Source: CAVZXS01 sp963779325 (lineage in GTDB: Bacteria; Bacteroidota; Bacteroidia; Chitinophagales; Chitinophagaceae). Taken from it: DNA of 64,000 nucleotides. Below the pieces are notes generated by a model. The model searched no databases, was not told the DNA's origin, and saw only the letters and a program-made list of their open reading frames with translations. The position numbers and the translations under genes are program-made. The DNA lies in the NCBI GenBank assembly GCA_963779325.1, contig CAVZXS010000011.1, positions 62,001-126,000 on the forward strand, read 5' to 3'. Below, in pieces: positions 17,062 to 25,695 of the stretch; position 1 is the first letter of the stretch, and every line of letters begins with the position of its first letter.

Positions 17062-17496
17062 TTACATCCTGTCCATATACCAGTTCAATTCTTTTTCGAG
17101 TTTTTTATTTTGAAAAATGCCGGTAATTATTTTTTGCAGCCGCATAAATGCAGTTTCGCTTTTCACCACATAGTCCGTTGCTTTGTGGTGCATACAACTG
17201 ATGGCCACATCAATCTTATCCTGGCTCGATAATATTATAACAGGTATTTCATTATTAAATGCTTTTATTTTATCCAATGTTTGCAAGCCATTCATGGCAT
17301 TTTTGGAAATACCATCCAGGTGGTAATCTAAAATAATTACATCGGGCGCCTGCTGAATATGTTGCATGCAAAGCTCGCCGGATACAAATGTTTCAATTTC
17401 AAAATCGGCATGTTCTAAAAAATCAATTTCAAGCGACTTCAGGAAGAGTGCATCATCATCTACCAAAAATATTTTTATTTTATTTTCCTCTTTCAT
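17062..17496 (-). CDS. Response regulator receiver protein, kinase operon
   Basis: A 144-residue receiver protein without an output domain. The acidic pocket reads FLVDDD (about 10-15), the phosphoacceptor is in VIILDYHLDG (about 55), and the conserved Lys is in DYVVKSE (about 111). The ending is slightly extended (KKLEKELNWYMDRM). Its start overlaps the stop of the giant kinase gene by 4 nt (ATGA), so the two are translationally coupled and it is the natural phosphate partner of that kinase. Confidence 0.9.
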   Translation of the reverse strand: MKEENKIKIFLVDDDALFLKSLEIDFLEHADFEIETFVSGELCMQHIQQAPDVIILDYHLDGISKNAMNGLQTLDKIKAFNNEIPVIILSSQDKIDVAISCMHHKATDYVVKSETAFMRLQKIITGIFQNKKLEKELNWYMDRM

Positions 17497-20400
17497 GTAT
17501 TCATATTTTTAAGATTATTATATTCCTCTTCTAACTCATTGCATGATTGCACTAAAATAACCTCCAACTGTTTAATTAAATCATGTATACCATCCTGCTG
17601 CATTTCTGCGCCGGCATAGTCCTGTACTTTTTTCGCCATCACCTCATAATCGGGGTTAATACCCATAATAATAAAAGACGGTATCATTTTATGTACGGCG
17701 GAATGAAGAGCAATCCAATCTTTGGCGATAAAACTTTCTTTCATCAACTGAATTAATGATGGCGTTTGTTTCAAATACAATACTATCATTTCCATCATTA
17801 TTACCGGGTTTGATTTTGTGCGTCGCTTTAAATATTGCAAATCAATAGATTTAATAATTTCTTTTTTCTTCATTCCGGTTATCACCATTTCTTCCAAATC
17901 CGTTACCGGCGTTTTTTTTGTAAGCCCTATTATTTTTTTGTACAGCAGCCCTTCATCAACCGGCTTGGCTATATAATCATTCATGCCGGCTTTCCTGCAT
18001 TTTTCCAGATCAACCGTGGTAACATCCGCCGTTAAAGCAATAATCGGAATATCGTCATGCATTTCGTTACGTATGTATTCCGTAGCTTCAAACCCGTTCA
18101 TTTCAGACATTTGCAAATCCATCAGGATAATATCATACTTTTTCGCTTTTAATTTTTCGATGGCAATTTTTCCATTGGCGGCTATTTCATATTCAAAGCC
18201 AAAATCATCCAACAGCGTTTGCATCAGTAATTGATTAAGCGCTACATCTTCAGCCACCAATACTCTTATACCCTTTATTTGTCTGTCCAATTCTACTATT
18301 TCAGTTTCGGCAGGCAGTTCTGCTTTTGTTTTTTTAAAATCAAGTATAAAACTAAAAGTGGCGCCTTTGTTTATTTCGCTTTTTACATGAATACTTCCTC
18401 CCTGTGCTTCTACCAAATGCTTTGCTATAGCCAATCCCAGGCCTGTGCCGCCATATAAACGGGAAGTTTGCCCCGACACCTGCTGAAAATTTTCAAAGAC
18501 CTTCCCCAGTTTATTTTCCGGAATGCCAATACCCGTATCAACTACTGCAAATTCAATGGTTGCTTTCTCCTCATCCTCCTTCAACAAATTAACGCTTACT
18601 GTTATTTTCCCTTTTGCTGTAAACTTTACTGCATTGCTCAGCAGGTTTAAAATAATCTGGTGTAAACGGGCGGGGTCGCCAATTAATACTTCGGGTATTT
18701 TTTCATCATATTCTTTTACCAGCTCTACATTTTTTTCTTTAATTTTTGTATCAAATAAATGCAGCATGGTCGAAATGGACAAAGCAGGTTTAAAAAGGGT
18801 TTGTTCAAAGGTCATTTTCCCGGCATCTACTTTTGCCAAATCAAGAATATCGTTTATAAGCACTATCAATGCATCGCCGCTGATTTTTATGGCATTCAAA
18901 TATTCTCTTTGCTTGTCGGTAAGATCAGTTTTCAATACCACTTTTGTAAACCCGATAATGGCATTCATGGGCGTACGTATTTCATGGCTCATAGTGGATA
19001 AAAACTGCTGTTTCGCTTTTGCCGCATCTTCCGCAATGTGGGTTAACTGCTCTGCATTACCTTTTGCTTCTTCGGCTATAGCAGTTGCCATCTCGGCAAG
19101 CACTATCGCCTCTGTAAGTTCTGTTGAAATTCTTTTTTGTTCTGTTACATCCCTGGCAGCCGCAAAAACACCCGCCACCTCGCCTTTATCATTTTTATAA
19201 ACGGAAGCATTATATAATACATCTTTTAACTTCCCGTTTTTATGCTTTAAGGTTAGCGGATAATCTGCAACAAACCCCTTTTCAAACGCCTGCTCGTACC
19301 CTTGCTGCGCTTTTTCAGTTTCGGTAAAATAATTTGAAAACGAGGTGCCGATCAACTGATCCCTTTGTATGCCTGTAGCAAGTACTGAAGCTTCGTTTAC
19401 GTCGGTTATTTTTCCATCAACGCTGATAGTAACCAGCGGATCTAAGCTGGCTTCAATTAAACTGCGGGAATATTCAGTAAGTAATTTTTCTTTGGCCAGT
19501 AATAACTCCTTATTTTTTTCAAAAAGCGCTTTGTTGGCTTCCTCTAATTCAAAAGTTCTTTTCGCCACAGCGGTTTGCAATTCTTCTTTTTGTGTTTTCT
19601 GTTCCTGTATTTCAGTTTTAGAACCTACCCACATTTTTATGTTGCCTTGCTCATCTTTTAAAGGTACTGCCCGGGTAAGATGCCATAAGTACTTTCCATC
19701 TTTACGCAGCAGCCTGTTTTCCGCCTCATAATTTTTTCCGGTGCCGATAGATTCCTGCCAATGTTTTTCGTTGTCTTTCCAATCCTCGGGATGTATAATT
19801 TTTTGCCATCCCGCGCCTTTTAATTCTTCAAAAGACAACCCGGCATAATCAAGTAATGTTTGATTAAAATAGTTTTTGTTTCCCTCCGCATCGGAGGTCC
19901 ATATTTTTTGCGGCATTAATTCAGCCACCAGCCTGAATTGTTTTTCACTTTCATTAATTTTTTCGGCGGCCAATACTTGCGCTGTAACCTCGTAGCCTAT
20001 TGCAATTATGCCTGTAATCGTTCCATCTTGTTTGCGCATGGGTTGGTAGCCAAAATTAAAATACCCTTTATCTGTTTTATTGTTTCTTTTAAATTGCACT
20101 TCCATTTCATTGAAACTAACCGGTATCCCGGTTTCAAGTACACCATCAATAATTTTCTTAAATCCCTGGTTTTCGAGTTCGGGTAGTGATTCAAAAAGGG
20201 GTTTGTTAATGATTTTTTTTTCTTTTTCCAGTAAGGCCAAATAAGAATCGTTGGCTAACTCCACTATATAATTTTCTTTTCTTATGATGCAAATAGATAC
20301 CGGGGCCTGCATAACCAGGTTTTGAAACCTGTTTAGAAGCTCCGTTTCTTTTAAGTGATGTAAGGTTCGTTCAGTAATATCTTCAATGGACAGGAGAATT

Positions 20401-22982
20401 AATTTTTCTGAACTTTTTTTGTTTACAACCTCACGGGCATTCAACAGCATTACCCGCTCGCCAATAGATGAAAAAGTATGTGTTACTTCAAAATTATTAA
20501 ATACTGATTTTTCCGGAAGTATGTTTTCAAGCAGCGTACGCAGCTCGGGAATATCCCATTGCTTATTGCCCAGGTTATAAATAAGGGCAGCTTCTGTTTC
20601 GTTTTCATTAACACGGAATGTTCTGTAAAATGCATCGTTGGCTGTTTTTATCCGCAGGTTTTTATCCAGTACCAGCAGCGGTTCGTGTATATTAGCTATA
20701 ATGGCTTCGGCATAATCTTTGGCAGCTGTTACCTGTTCATTTAAACTTATCATTTCCTGGTTTACCACCATCAGTTCTTCATTGGTGCTTTGCAATTCTT
20801 CTTTACCGGTTTCCAGTTCTTCATTAAGACTTTGCAGTTCTTCACTGCTGCTCAGCAGTTCTTCATTGGCACTTTGCAGTTCTTCATTGGCTGCTTCCTG
20901 GTCTTCGGTTATGCTGCGCATGTCTTCACGGGCCTGCGTAAGTTCATTTTCCAGTTGTTGTATACGTAAATCCTTATCATCTTTTTTTGCTTTACTTGCC
21001 GGAGATTTTTTATTATTAATTGCAGGTTGCTGATTGCCCGTTGTATTGCCGTCGTGAAACAATACTAAATAATGCGGCTCAATGGTATCGGGCAGCTGTA
21101 AGGCTTCAATAGAAATATTTTGCAATACACCATTTACATGAACAGAGATATTTTCTTTAATGGCCGGTGTTTTTTGTTTTTTTGCCTTATGTAAAATGTT
21201 ACGCAGCTCAAAAGCCAAACCATCTTTTGCCATTTTTAATAAATTATGACTTGGCTTGCCCGGCGATTGCTGCAAATAGTTTCCCGTGTTGCCGCGAAAA
21301 TGTACAATATCCATTGCTTCATTTACCACCACACCTGCAGGGGTGTATTTCCTTAGCATAATATCATCAGCCGTTTTTTGAAAGTCGGCTTTGCTGTTAT
21401 CCATTTTAGGATTTGTATTTTTATCTGTAAAATATTGTTCACTTCGCTGGCTTGTTATATGCATAAACCTGCCGGGTACATCTTTACGGGTAAATAATTT
21501 ATCGCTTTTACCAACCGAATTAAAAAGCTCGGGAACACCGCCGGTTGTTTCTGATTTGCCGAGCAACAAAAAGCCTTTTGCATTTAATGCGTAATGAAAA
21601 GTGGTTAGCGCCTTTTTTTGCAGATATGGCTCCATATAGATAAGCACATTGCGGCAGCTTATAAAATCCATTTTACCAAAAGGCGGGTCTTTTAAAAAAT
21701 TGTGTACGGCAAAAACACACATATCCCTGATGGATTTATTGGCTTGGTAACTGTCCGTCGGTTGGTGGATAAAAAAATCCTGCAGGCGTTGTGTGGTTAA
21801 ACCTTCTACATCGCTTTTTGAATAAATGCCTGCTCTTGCTTTTGCAATGGCCGGTTCGCTGATATCGGTTGCAAAAATTTGCACACCCCCACCCTGGCCC
21901 TCCCCAAAAGGGAGGGATGAACCGCCTAAAAATTCTTTTAAACAAATAGCAATGGAATAAGCTTCTTCGCCGGTGCTGCAGCCTGCCACCCAAATGCGTA
22001 TAGGCTCATTACCGGTTGTTTTATTTTTTACAATTAATGGAAAAACGGATTCACATAAATTATCAAAAGTTTTGGGGTCTCTAAAAAATCCCGTAACGGG
22101 AATTAACAGGTCCTGGTATAAAATATCCTGCTCCGGTTTATTATCCCTTAAATATTTCAGGTAAGCCGCAGGTTCTTCATTTTTGTTAATAGCCATCCTT
22201 CGCAGTATTCTGCGGCGGATGGTGGTTTGCTTGTAATAAGTAAAATCGGTTCCCTTGCGGATGCGGAGCAATGAAAGAATTTGTCTAAATACATCTTCAT
22301 CTTTTATTGGAACGCTTTCTTCACTACGGCCATTGCCATTAATAATATTGGTTACCTCCAGTAATTTTTGCGGAATTTTTTCGGGAGGAAGAATAAAATC
22401 AACCACTCCTGCCTGTGCTGCACTATGCGGCATACCATTATAAGCTGCCGATGCTTCATCCTGTGCAAATGTAATACCTCCATGGTCTTTAATAGCTTTT
22501 AATCCCAACGTACCATCCGATGCTGTGCCGGATAAAACTACGCCGATGGCATGTGATTGATGCACTTCGGCAAGTGAAGTAAAAAAAAGATCAATAGGCA
22601 GGTTGCGTTCGTTTTTACTTTTTGCCGGGCGGGGGGCAAGTAGTAAAATACCATCCGTTGCTACCATCATTTTGTTGCTGGGAATAACGTAAATATGGTT
22701 TGGTTCTACTTTAATATCATCAGTTATTTCCAGCACCGGTATATTGGTTGCTTTTTGCAGCAGTTCTTGTAAAAGGCTTTCGTGGCTCGGGTCTAAATGT
22801 TGTACCAATACATAAGCCATTCCTGAATCTTCGGGAATAGCTTTTAATAGTTTTTTAAATGCGTCAAGTCCGCCGGCTGAAGCGCCAATACCCACCACAG
22901 GAAACAGGTTTGCAGATTTGATAACCGGCCCGTCTGCAATTTTTTTTACTGCTTTTTTTAATATCTCTTTTTTTTCTTTCAT
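17493..22982 (-). CDS. CheB-CheR-PAS hybrid histidine kinase with REC and Hpt
   Basis: An 1829-residue sensor. Order: CheB methylesterase (about 25-205; GASAGG, QHLDPSHES, SGTASDGTLG); CheR methyltransferase (225-490; RIWVAGCSTGEEAYSIAI); a long coiled coil (665-755) of repeated ANEELQS/LNEELE units; four PAS-type regions (about 760-1290); HisKA with MSHEIRTPMNAIIGF (His about 1331); HATPase (1440-1550; GTGLGLAIAKHL); REC (Asp about 1618 in IILMDLQMSEMNG); and an Hpt-like end (LHSAVHKM, His about 1760). Methylation-type domains may tune the sensor, as in other CheB/CheR/PAS kinases. There is no membrane segment, so sensing is cytoplasmic. Residues 352-366 (LPFGEGQGGG) match a palindromic repeat inserted in frame. 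It follows the AraC gene by 31 bp. Confidence 0.9.
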   Translation of the reverse strand: MKEKKEILKKAVKKIADGPVIKSANLFPVVGIGASAGGLDAFKKLLKAIPEDSGMAYVLVQHLDPSHESLLQELLQKATNIPVLEITDDIKVEPNHIYVIPSNKMMVATDGILLLAPRPAKSKNERNLPIDLFFTSLAEVHQSHAIGVVLSGTASDGTLGLKAIKDHGGITFAQDEASAAYNGMPHSAAQAGVVDFILPPEKIPQKLLEVTNIINGNGRSEESVPIKDEDVFRQILSLLRIRKGTDFTYYKQTTIRRRILRRMAINKNEEPAAYLKYLRDNKPEQDILYQDLLIPVTGFFRDPKTFDNLCESVFPLIVKNKTTGNEPIRIWVAGCSTGEEAYSIAICLKEFLGGSSLPFGEGQGGGVQIFATDISEPAIAKARAGIYSKSDVEGLTTQRLQDFFIHQPTDSYQANKSIRDMCVFAVHNFLKDPPFGKMDFISCRNVLIYMEPYLQKKALTTFHYALNAKGFLLLGKSETTGGVPELFNSVGKSDKLFTRKDVPGRFMHITSQRSEQYFTDKNTNPKMDNSKADFQKTADDIMLRKYTPAGVVVNEAMDIVHFRGNTGNYLQQSPGKPSHNLLKMAKDGLAFELRNILHKAKKQKTPAIKENISVHVNGVLQNISIEALQLPDTIEPHYLVLFHDGNTTGNQQPAINNKKSPASKAKKDDKDLRIQQLENELTQAREDMRSITEDQEAANEELQSANEELLSSSEELQSLNEELETGKEELQSTNEELMVVNQEMISLNEQVTAAKDYAEAIIANIHEPLLVLDKNLRIKTANDAFYRTFRVNENETEAALIYNLGNKQWDIPELRTLLENILPEKSVFNNFEVTHTFSSIGERVMLLNAREVVNKKSSEKLILLSIEDITERTLHHLKETELLNRFQNLVMQAPVSICIIRKENYIVELANDSYLALLEKEKKIINKPLFESLPELENQGFKKIIDGVLETGIPVSFNEMEVQFKRNNKTDKGYFNFGYQPMRKQDGTITGIIAIGYEVTAQVLAAEKINESEKQFRLVAELMPQKIWTSDAEGNKNYFNQTLLDYAGLSFEELKGAGWQKIIHPEDWKDNEKHWQESIGTGKNYEAENRLLRKDGKYLWHLTRAVPLKDEQGNIKMWVGSKTEIQEQKTQKEELQTAVAKRTFELEEANKALFEKNKELLLAKEKLLTEYSRSLIEASLDPLVTISVDGKITDVNEASVLATGIQRDQLIGTSFSNYFTETEKAQQGYEQAFEKGFVADYPLTLKHKNGKLKDVLYNASVYKNDKGEVAGVFAAARDVTEQKRISTELTEAIVLAEMATAIAEEAKGNAEQLTHIAEDAAKAKQQFLSTMSHEIRTPMNAIIGFTKVVLKTDLTDKQREYLNAIKISGDALIVLINDILDLAKVDAGKMTFEQTLFKPALSISTMLHLFDTKIKEKNVELVKEYDEKIPEVLIGDPARLHQIILNLLSNAVKFTAKGKITVSVNLLKEDEEKATIEFAVVDTGIGIPENKLGKVFENFQQVSGQTSRLYGGTGLGLAIAKHLVEAQGGSIHVKSEINKGATFSFILDFKKTKAELPAETEIVELDRQIKGIRVLVAEDVALNQLLMQTLLDDFGFEYEIAANGKIAIEKLKAKKYDIILMDLQMSEMNGFEATEYIRNEMHDDIPIIALTADVTTVDLEKCRKAGMNDYIAKPVDEGLLYKKIIGLTKKTPVTDLEEMVITGMKKKEIIKSIDLQYLKRRTKSNPVIMMEMIVLYLKQTPSLIQLMKESFIAKDWIALHSAVHKMIPSFIIMGINPDYEVMAKKVQDYAGAEMQQDGIHDLIKQLEVILVQSCNELEEEYNNLKNMNT
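21884..21930 (-). repeat. Palindromic repeat inserted in frame in the CheR domain
   Basis: The stretch contains CCCTCCCC AAAA GGGAGGG (about 21898-21916) and a GGGTGGGGG side arm. It is the GC-rich palindrome type otherwise found between genes in the right part of the window. Here it encodes SLPFGEGQGGG, placed between KEFL and VQIFATDIS, a surface-loop position in CheR. Confidence 0.6.
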
Positions 22983-23013
22983 TTAAATATTATTGCAGCG
23001 CAATTTTTTAATA

Positions 23014-23622
23014 CTACTGATTTTCTTTTATATTATTTATGGCCGTGTTATCATCAGTGATACCAATTTCTTCAATCGGGTTTCGTCTTTTATCTTTTAA
23101 TTTTTTAAAATGAGAAGGTGCAAGCCCGGTTACTTTTTTAAATTGATTGGATAAGTGAGCCACGCTGCTGTAATTCAGCTTCCAGGCTATTTCTGTAATG
23201 TTCATTTCATCGTAAGTTATCAATTCCTTTATCCGTTCCACTTTATGTGCAATGATAAAATGCTCAATGGTGGTACCCTGCACTTCCGAAAATAAATTGG
23301 CCATATAAGTATAATCGTGGTTTAGTTTTTCTGCCAGGTAATCAGAAAAATTTGTTTTGGGCAATTCATCTGCATAATGAACCATTTCTACCACTACACT
23401 TTTTATCTTTTCAATCAATATGGCTTTTTTATCCTCCATCAATTCAAGCCCGGAACTGAGTAAAGCTGTCTTTAGCAGATGCCGTTGTTCCGAAGTAATT
23501 TCTTCCATTATTTCCACCTCACCGAGCCCAACCACAATAAAATGAAGCCCAAGAGATTTCAGCTCTTGTTTCACAATTATTTTGCAGCGGTTACTCACCA
23601 TGTATTTTATATAGAGCTTCAA
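23014..23622 (-). CDS. AraC-family transcriptional regulator, short type
   Basis: A 202-residue protein with an N-terminal part of about 85 residues and a C-terminal AraC/XylS DNA-binding domain (about 85-185): first helix-turn-helix at MNITEIAWKLNYSSVAHLSN, then FKKVTGLAPSHFKKLK. It has no cupin-type arabinose-binding domain; the N-terminal region (IIVKQELKSLGLHFIVVGLGEVEI) looks like a small alpha/beta fold seen in regulators next to CheB/CheR kinases. It opens the kinase operon (31 bp to the kinase). It is the only plain DNA-binding regulator in the window and thus the prime candidate for binding the repeated promoter module, one copy of which lies upstream at 23961. That assignment is inference. 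Confidence 0.85.
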   Translation of the reverse strand: MKLYIKYMVSNRCKIIVKQELKSLGLHFIVVGLGEVEIMEEITSEQRHLLKTALLSSGLELMEDKKAILIEKIKSVVVEMVHYADELPKTNFSDYLAEKLNHDYTYMANLFSEVQGTTIEHFIIAHKVERIKELITYDEMNITEIAWKLNYSSVAHLSNQFKKVTGLAPSHFKKLKDKRRNPIEEIGITDDNTAINNIKENQ

Positions 23623-23762
23623 TTTTCAGTCTTTATATTTTCTATTCGCTGTATTTGATCAGTTAAGATTTTATCGGGCTCAGCAACCCCAAAATTAAAA
23701 AGTTCACAGCAGCAGGGTTAAGACGTAGTCTTGGCAGCGGGTTTTATTATAGCAGATATAAT

Positions 23763-23909
23763 TTAAAACCGCTTGCAGGCATTATGACAGCAGTAGAGTT
23801 TGCAGCGCCGATAATTCCTTCCTAAATTTAAGCTTAAATTCTTTCTTACTAATAAATACTTTTCAGTATCACTTTGTACTTTTGAGTTTTCTATTTCAGC
23901 AATACGCAT
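23763..23909 (-). CDS. Possible small protein, 48 aa, ahead of the AraC gene
   Basis: A short frame, MRIAEIENSKVQSDTEKYLL..., with a basic, Cys-rich end. It begins 45 nt after the expected start site of the regulon module at 23961, a distance like that of proven genes in this set. Its leader AAAATTGTAATATGC is identical over 15 nt to that of the YceI gene at 24762. I recognise no family. The alternative is an untranslated leader of about 330 nt for the AraC operon. Confidence 0.35.
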   Translation of the reverse strand: MRIAEIENSKVQSDTEKYLLVRKNLSLNLGRNYRRCKLYCCHNACKRF

Positions 23910-23960
23910 ATTACAATTTTATTATCATGCAAATTACCGTAAGTTAAAATGCTCCGGACA

Positions 23961-24026
23961 CGAAAGTATATTTGTTTAAAGGGTTGACTGTTGCATAATT
24001 AATTGGGAAACTTACATAATTCACAC
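23961..24026 (-). promoter_or_regulatory. Stress-regulon promoter module 9 (AraC/kinase operon)
   Basis: Half-sites are GTTGCAT at 23990-23996 and CTTACAT at 24011-24017. ATTCACAC ends at 24026 and the box TACTTTCG is at 23961-23968. The AraC gene starts 338 nt downstream with only a possible 48-residue frame between, so the regulator may control its own operon. Confidence 0.65.
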
Positions 24027-24101
24027 ATTATGTAAATCCGGTCTGTTAGAAAGTTATAGATAAAACAAAAAATCACTTTCAATGAAATATCAAGTAAACA
24101 C

Positions 24102-24132
24102 AACAACCGGTCCTGCAACAGAACCGGTTGTT
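24102..24132 (-). terminator. Hairpin terminator behind the YceI gene
   Basis: AACAACCGGT / ACCGGTTGTT, a perfect 10-bp stem 22 bp beyond the YceI stop codon. The T-tract is weak. Confidence 0.6.
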
Positions 24133-24153
24133 ATATTTAACTGTACTTATTAA

Positions 24154-24762
24154 TTAAAGGATGGCGGCCTGCCGGGGCATGTTTTCCCGGTCAGTTGCCA
24201 ATTCGTTACTTCCGCCATTGGTAAGTTCTATTTCGCAGGATATGACTATTTCATCGCTTACCATTAAGCTGCGGTTTTTTACGGGTGAGTTCCAAACCAA
24301 ATCCCACTGTCGGCGGTTTATTTTTCCCGCTATTACAAAACCTGCCCTTTCTTTTCCCGCGGGATCGTTAAACACGCCACTAAATTGTACCTGCAATTTT
24401 ATATTTTTCCTGATACCTTTTATGGTTAAGTGACCCTGCAAATCATACATATTTTCACCAACGGCTTTTTTAATTTTGCCTGCTTTAAATATAATTTGCT
24501 TATAAGTTACTGCATCAAAAAAATCGACTCCTTTTATACGCTCATCCCGTTTTGCATCCCCTGTGGTTAAAGATGGTACATTTACCCAAACATCAATTTC
24601 AGCCGTAGTAAAGTCTTTTTCCGTTGTGTAAATAGTAGCATCAAATATTTTGAATGCGCCTTTTACATGTGTAATCATTAAGTGTCTTACTTTAAAAGTA
24701 ATTTCACTCTGTGCAAAGTCTATGGACCATCTTGTTTTTACAATACTCTCCGTTATTTGCAT
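24154..24762 (-). CDS. YceI-family protein
   Basis: A 202-residue YceI-like lipocalin-fold protein: WSIDFAQSEITFKVRHLMITHVKG at the start, the pattern TTAEIDVWVNVPSLTTGDAKRDERIKGVDFFDA in the middle (read in parts, about 48-85), and LTIKGIRKNIKL near 115. The family binds isoprenoid-like lipids and is induced by base or osmotic stress in E. coli. There is no signal peptide, so unlike E. coli YceI it is cytoplasmic. The start lies 22 bp after the upstream SnoaL-like membrane protein gene, so both share module 10. Confidence 0.9.
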   Translation of the reverse strand: MQITESIVKTRWSIDFAQSEITFKVRHLMITHVKGAFKIFDATIYTTEKDFTTAEIDVWVNVPSLTTGDAKRDERIKGVDFFDAVTYKQIIFKAGKIKKAVGENMYDLQGHLTIKGIRKNIKLQVQFSGVFNDPAGKERAGFVIAGKINRRQWDLVWNSPVKNRSLMVSDEIVISCEIELTNGGSNELATDRENMPRQAAIL

Positions 24763-24784
24763 ATTACAATTTTAAGTAATTAAT

Positions 24785-25546
24785 CTATTTGCCTAATCCT
24801 ATTGCAGTTATATAGGTCATATTGTTCCGGAAAAGATATCCCTCAGTCATAACACCATCTTTCCAAATACCTATGGTGTACAGGGGGATGGTAAATGATT
24901 TAACGGGGAACTGAGAGAAACTTGCAGTCCCTGCAAAAGCAGGTGCAGAAAAATTTGCCATGGTGTTACCGCCAAGATAAGAAACACCCGAAAGGTTAAA
25001 ATGAATAGGCTGCTGATTTATACCGGTAAAGCCGGCGAAAGAAAACATGGCTTCCACGTCATCTGCATTCCGGTGATTACTACCGGCGATAAATCTGCGG
25101 GTTTGATTAATTTCAGGACTTTCAAAATAGTTTTTATTCAGCTTGTTCGTAAATGTGTTATTGAAATTGTTGTAGAGAAGATCGGTAAGCCGGAAGTTTT
25201 TTTTTGCTGCCCATTCACTTTCTCCTGCAAATATTGTGCTTTCTTTTATCAGCGGATCAATTTGCGATTCCTTTAATGAATTTTCAGCGGAATTGTTTGT
25301 ATAGCTTGAAAAAGCAACCCTTGCAGCAATAACCAAAAGAAATGCAAACATTTTTATGGCCCGCGAAAATTTTTTTATTCTGCTAATTTTAGAAATACCC
25401 TCAGGATTCGTAATCTGCTCTCCCTCTTTATATTCATCGTTATTGTTCTGTTCGGCGGTATATTGCAAATGCTCTCTAAAACCGGTTTTATCTTCATGCG
25501 CCGTCTCACTAAAGTTCATGTTCGTATTATCAAAATTTGGTTCCAT
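24785..25546 (-). CDS. Membrane-anchored protein with a SnoaL-like C-terminus
   Basis: A 253-residue protein. Residues 1-60 are hydrophilic and acidic, a hydrophobic helix follows (about 66-82, MFAFLLVIAARVAFSSY), and about 130-253 resemble an ester-cyclase / SnoaL domain: HFNLSGVSYLGGNT, FTIPLYTIGIWKDGVMTEGYLFRNNM and a TAIGLGK end. The domain call rests on motif shape, not on catalytic residues. The protein is likely inner-membrane bound with the domain outside. Module 10 lies just upstream. The window holds another SnoaL protein at 1951, so this fold recurs in the regulon. Confidence 0.55.
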   Translation of the reverse strand: MEPNFDNTNMNFSETAHEDKTGFREHLQYTAEQNNNDEYKEGEQITNPEGISKISRIKKFSRAIKMFAFLLVIAARVAFSSYTNNSAENSLKESQIDPLIKESTIFAGESEWAAKKNFRLTDLLYNNFNNTFTNKLNKNYFESPEINQTRRFIAGSNHRNADDVEAMFSFAGFTGINQQPIHFNLSGVSYLGGNTMANFSAPAFAGTASFSQFPVKSFTIPLYTIGIWKDGVMTEGYLFRNNMTYITAIGLGK

Positions 25547-25567
25547 TCAATTTAAATTTTCACGTAA

Positions 25568-25632
25568 CGAAGTTCTATCTATTTACAGAAATAAGTGTTA
25601 CATAATTTTTTAAAAAATTATATTATTCACAC
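25568..25632 (-). promoter_or_regulatory. Stress-regulon promoter module 10
   Basis: Half-sites are GTTACAT at 25597-25603 and ATTATAT at 25617-25623 (20 bp apart). ATTCACAC ends at 25632 and the box GAACTTCG is at 25568-25575. It drives the SnoaL-like membrane protein and YceI. Confidence 0.75.
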
Positions 25633-25695
25633 ATTTTTAATACCGATGCAAAGAAGGGGGAAATGTCAGTGCTTATATTTGAAATGTCAAGCGGG

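Noticed and set aside
18523..19200. Plus-strand frame of 225 residues antisense to the histidine kinase
   Set aside because: Its Ser/Phe-rich sequence mirrors the kinase codons; the other strand has clear HisKA and PAS motifs.
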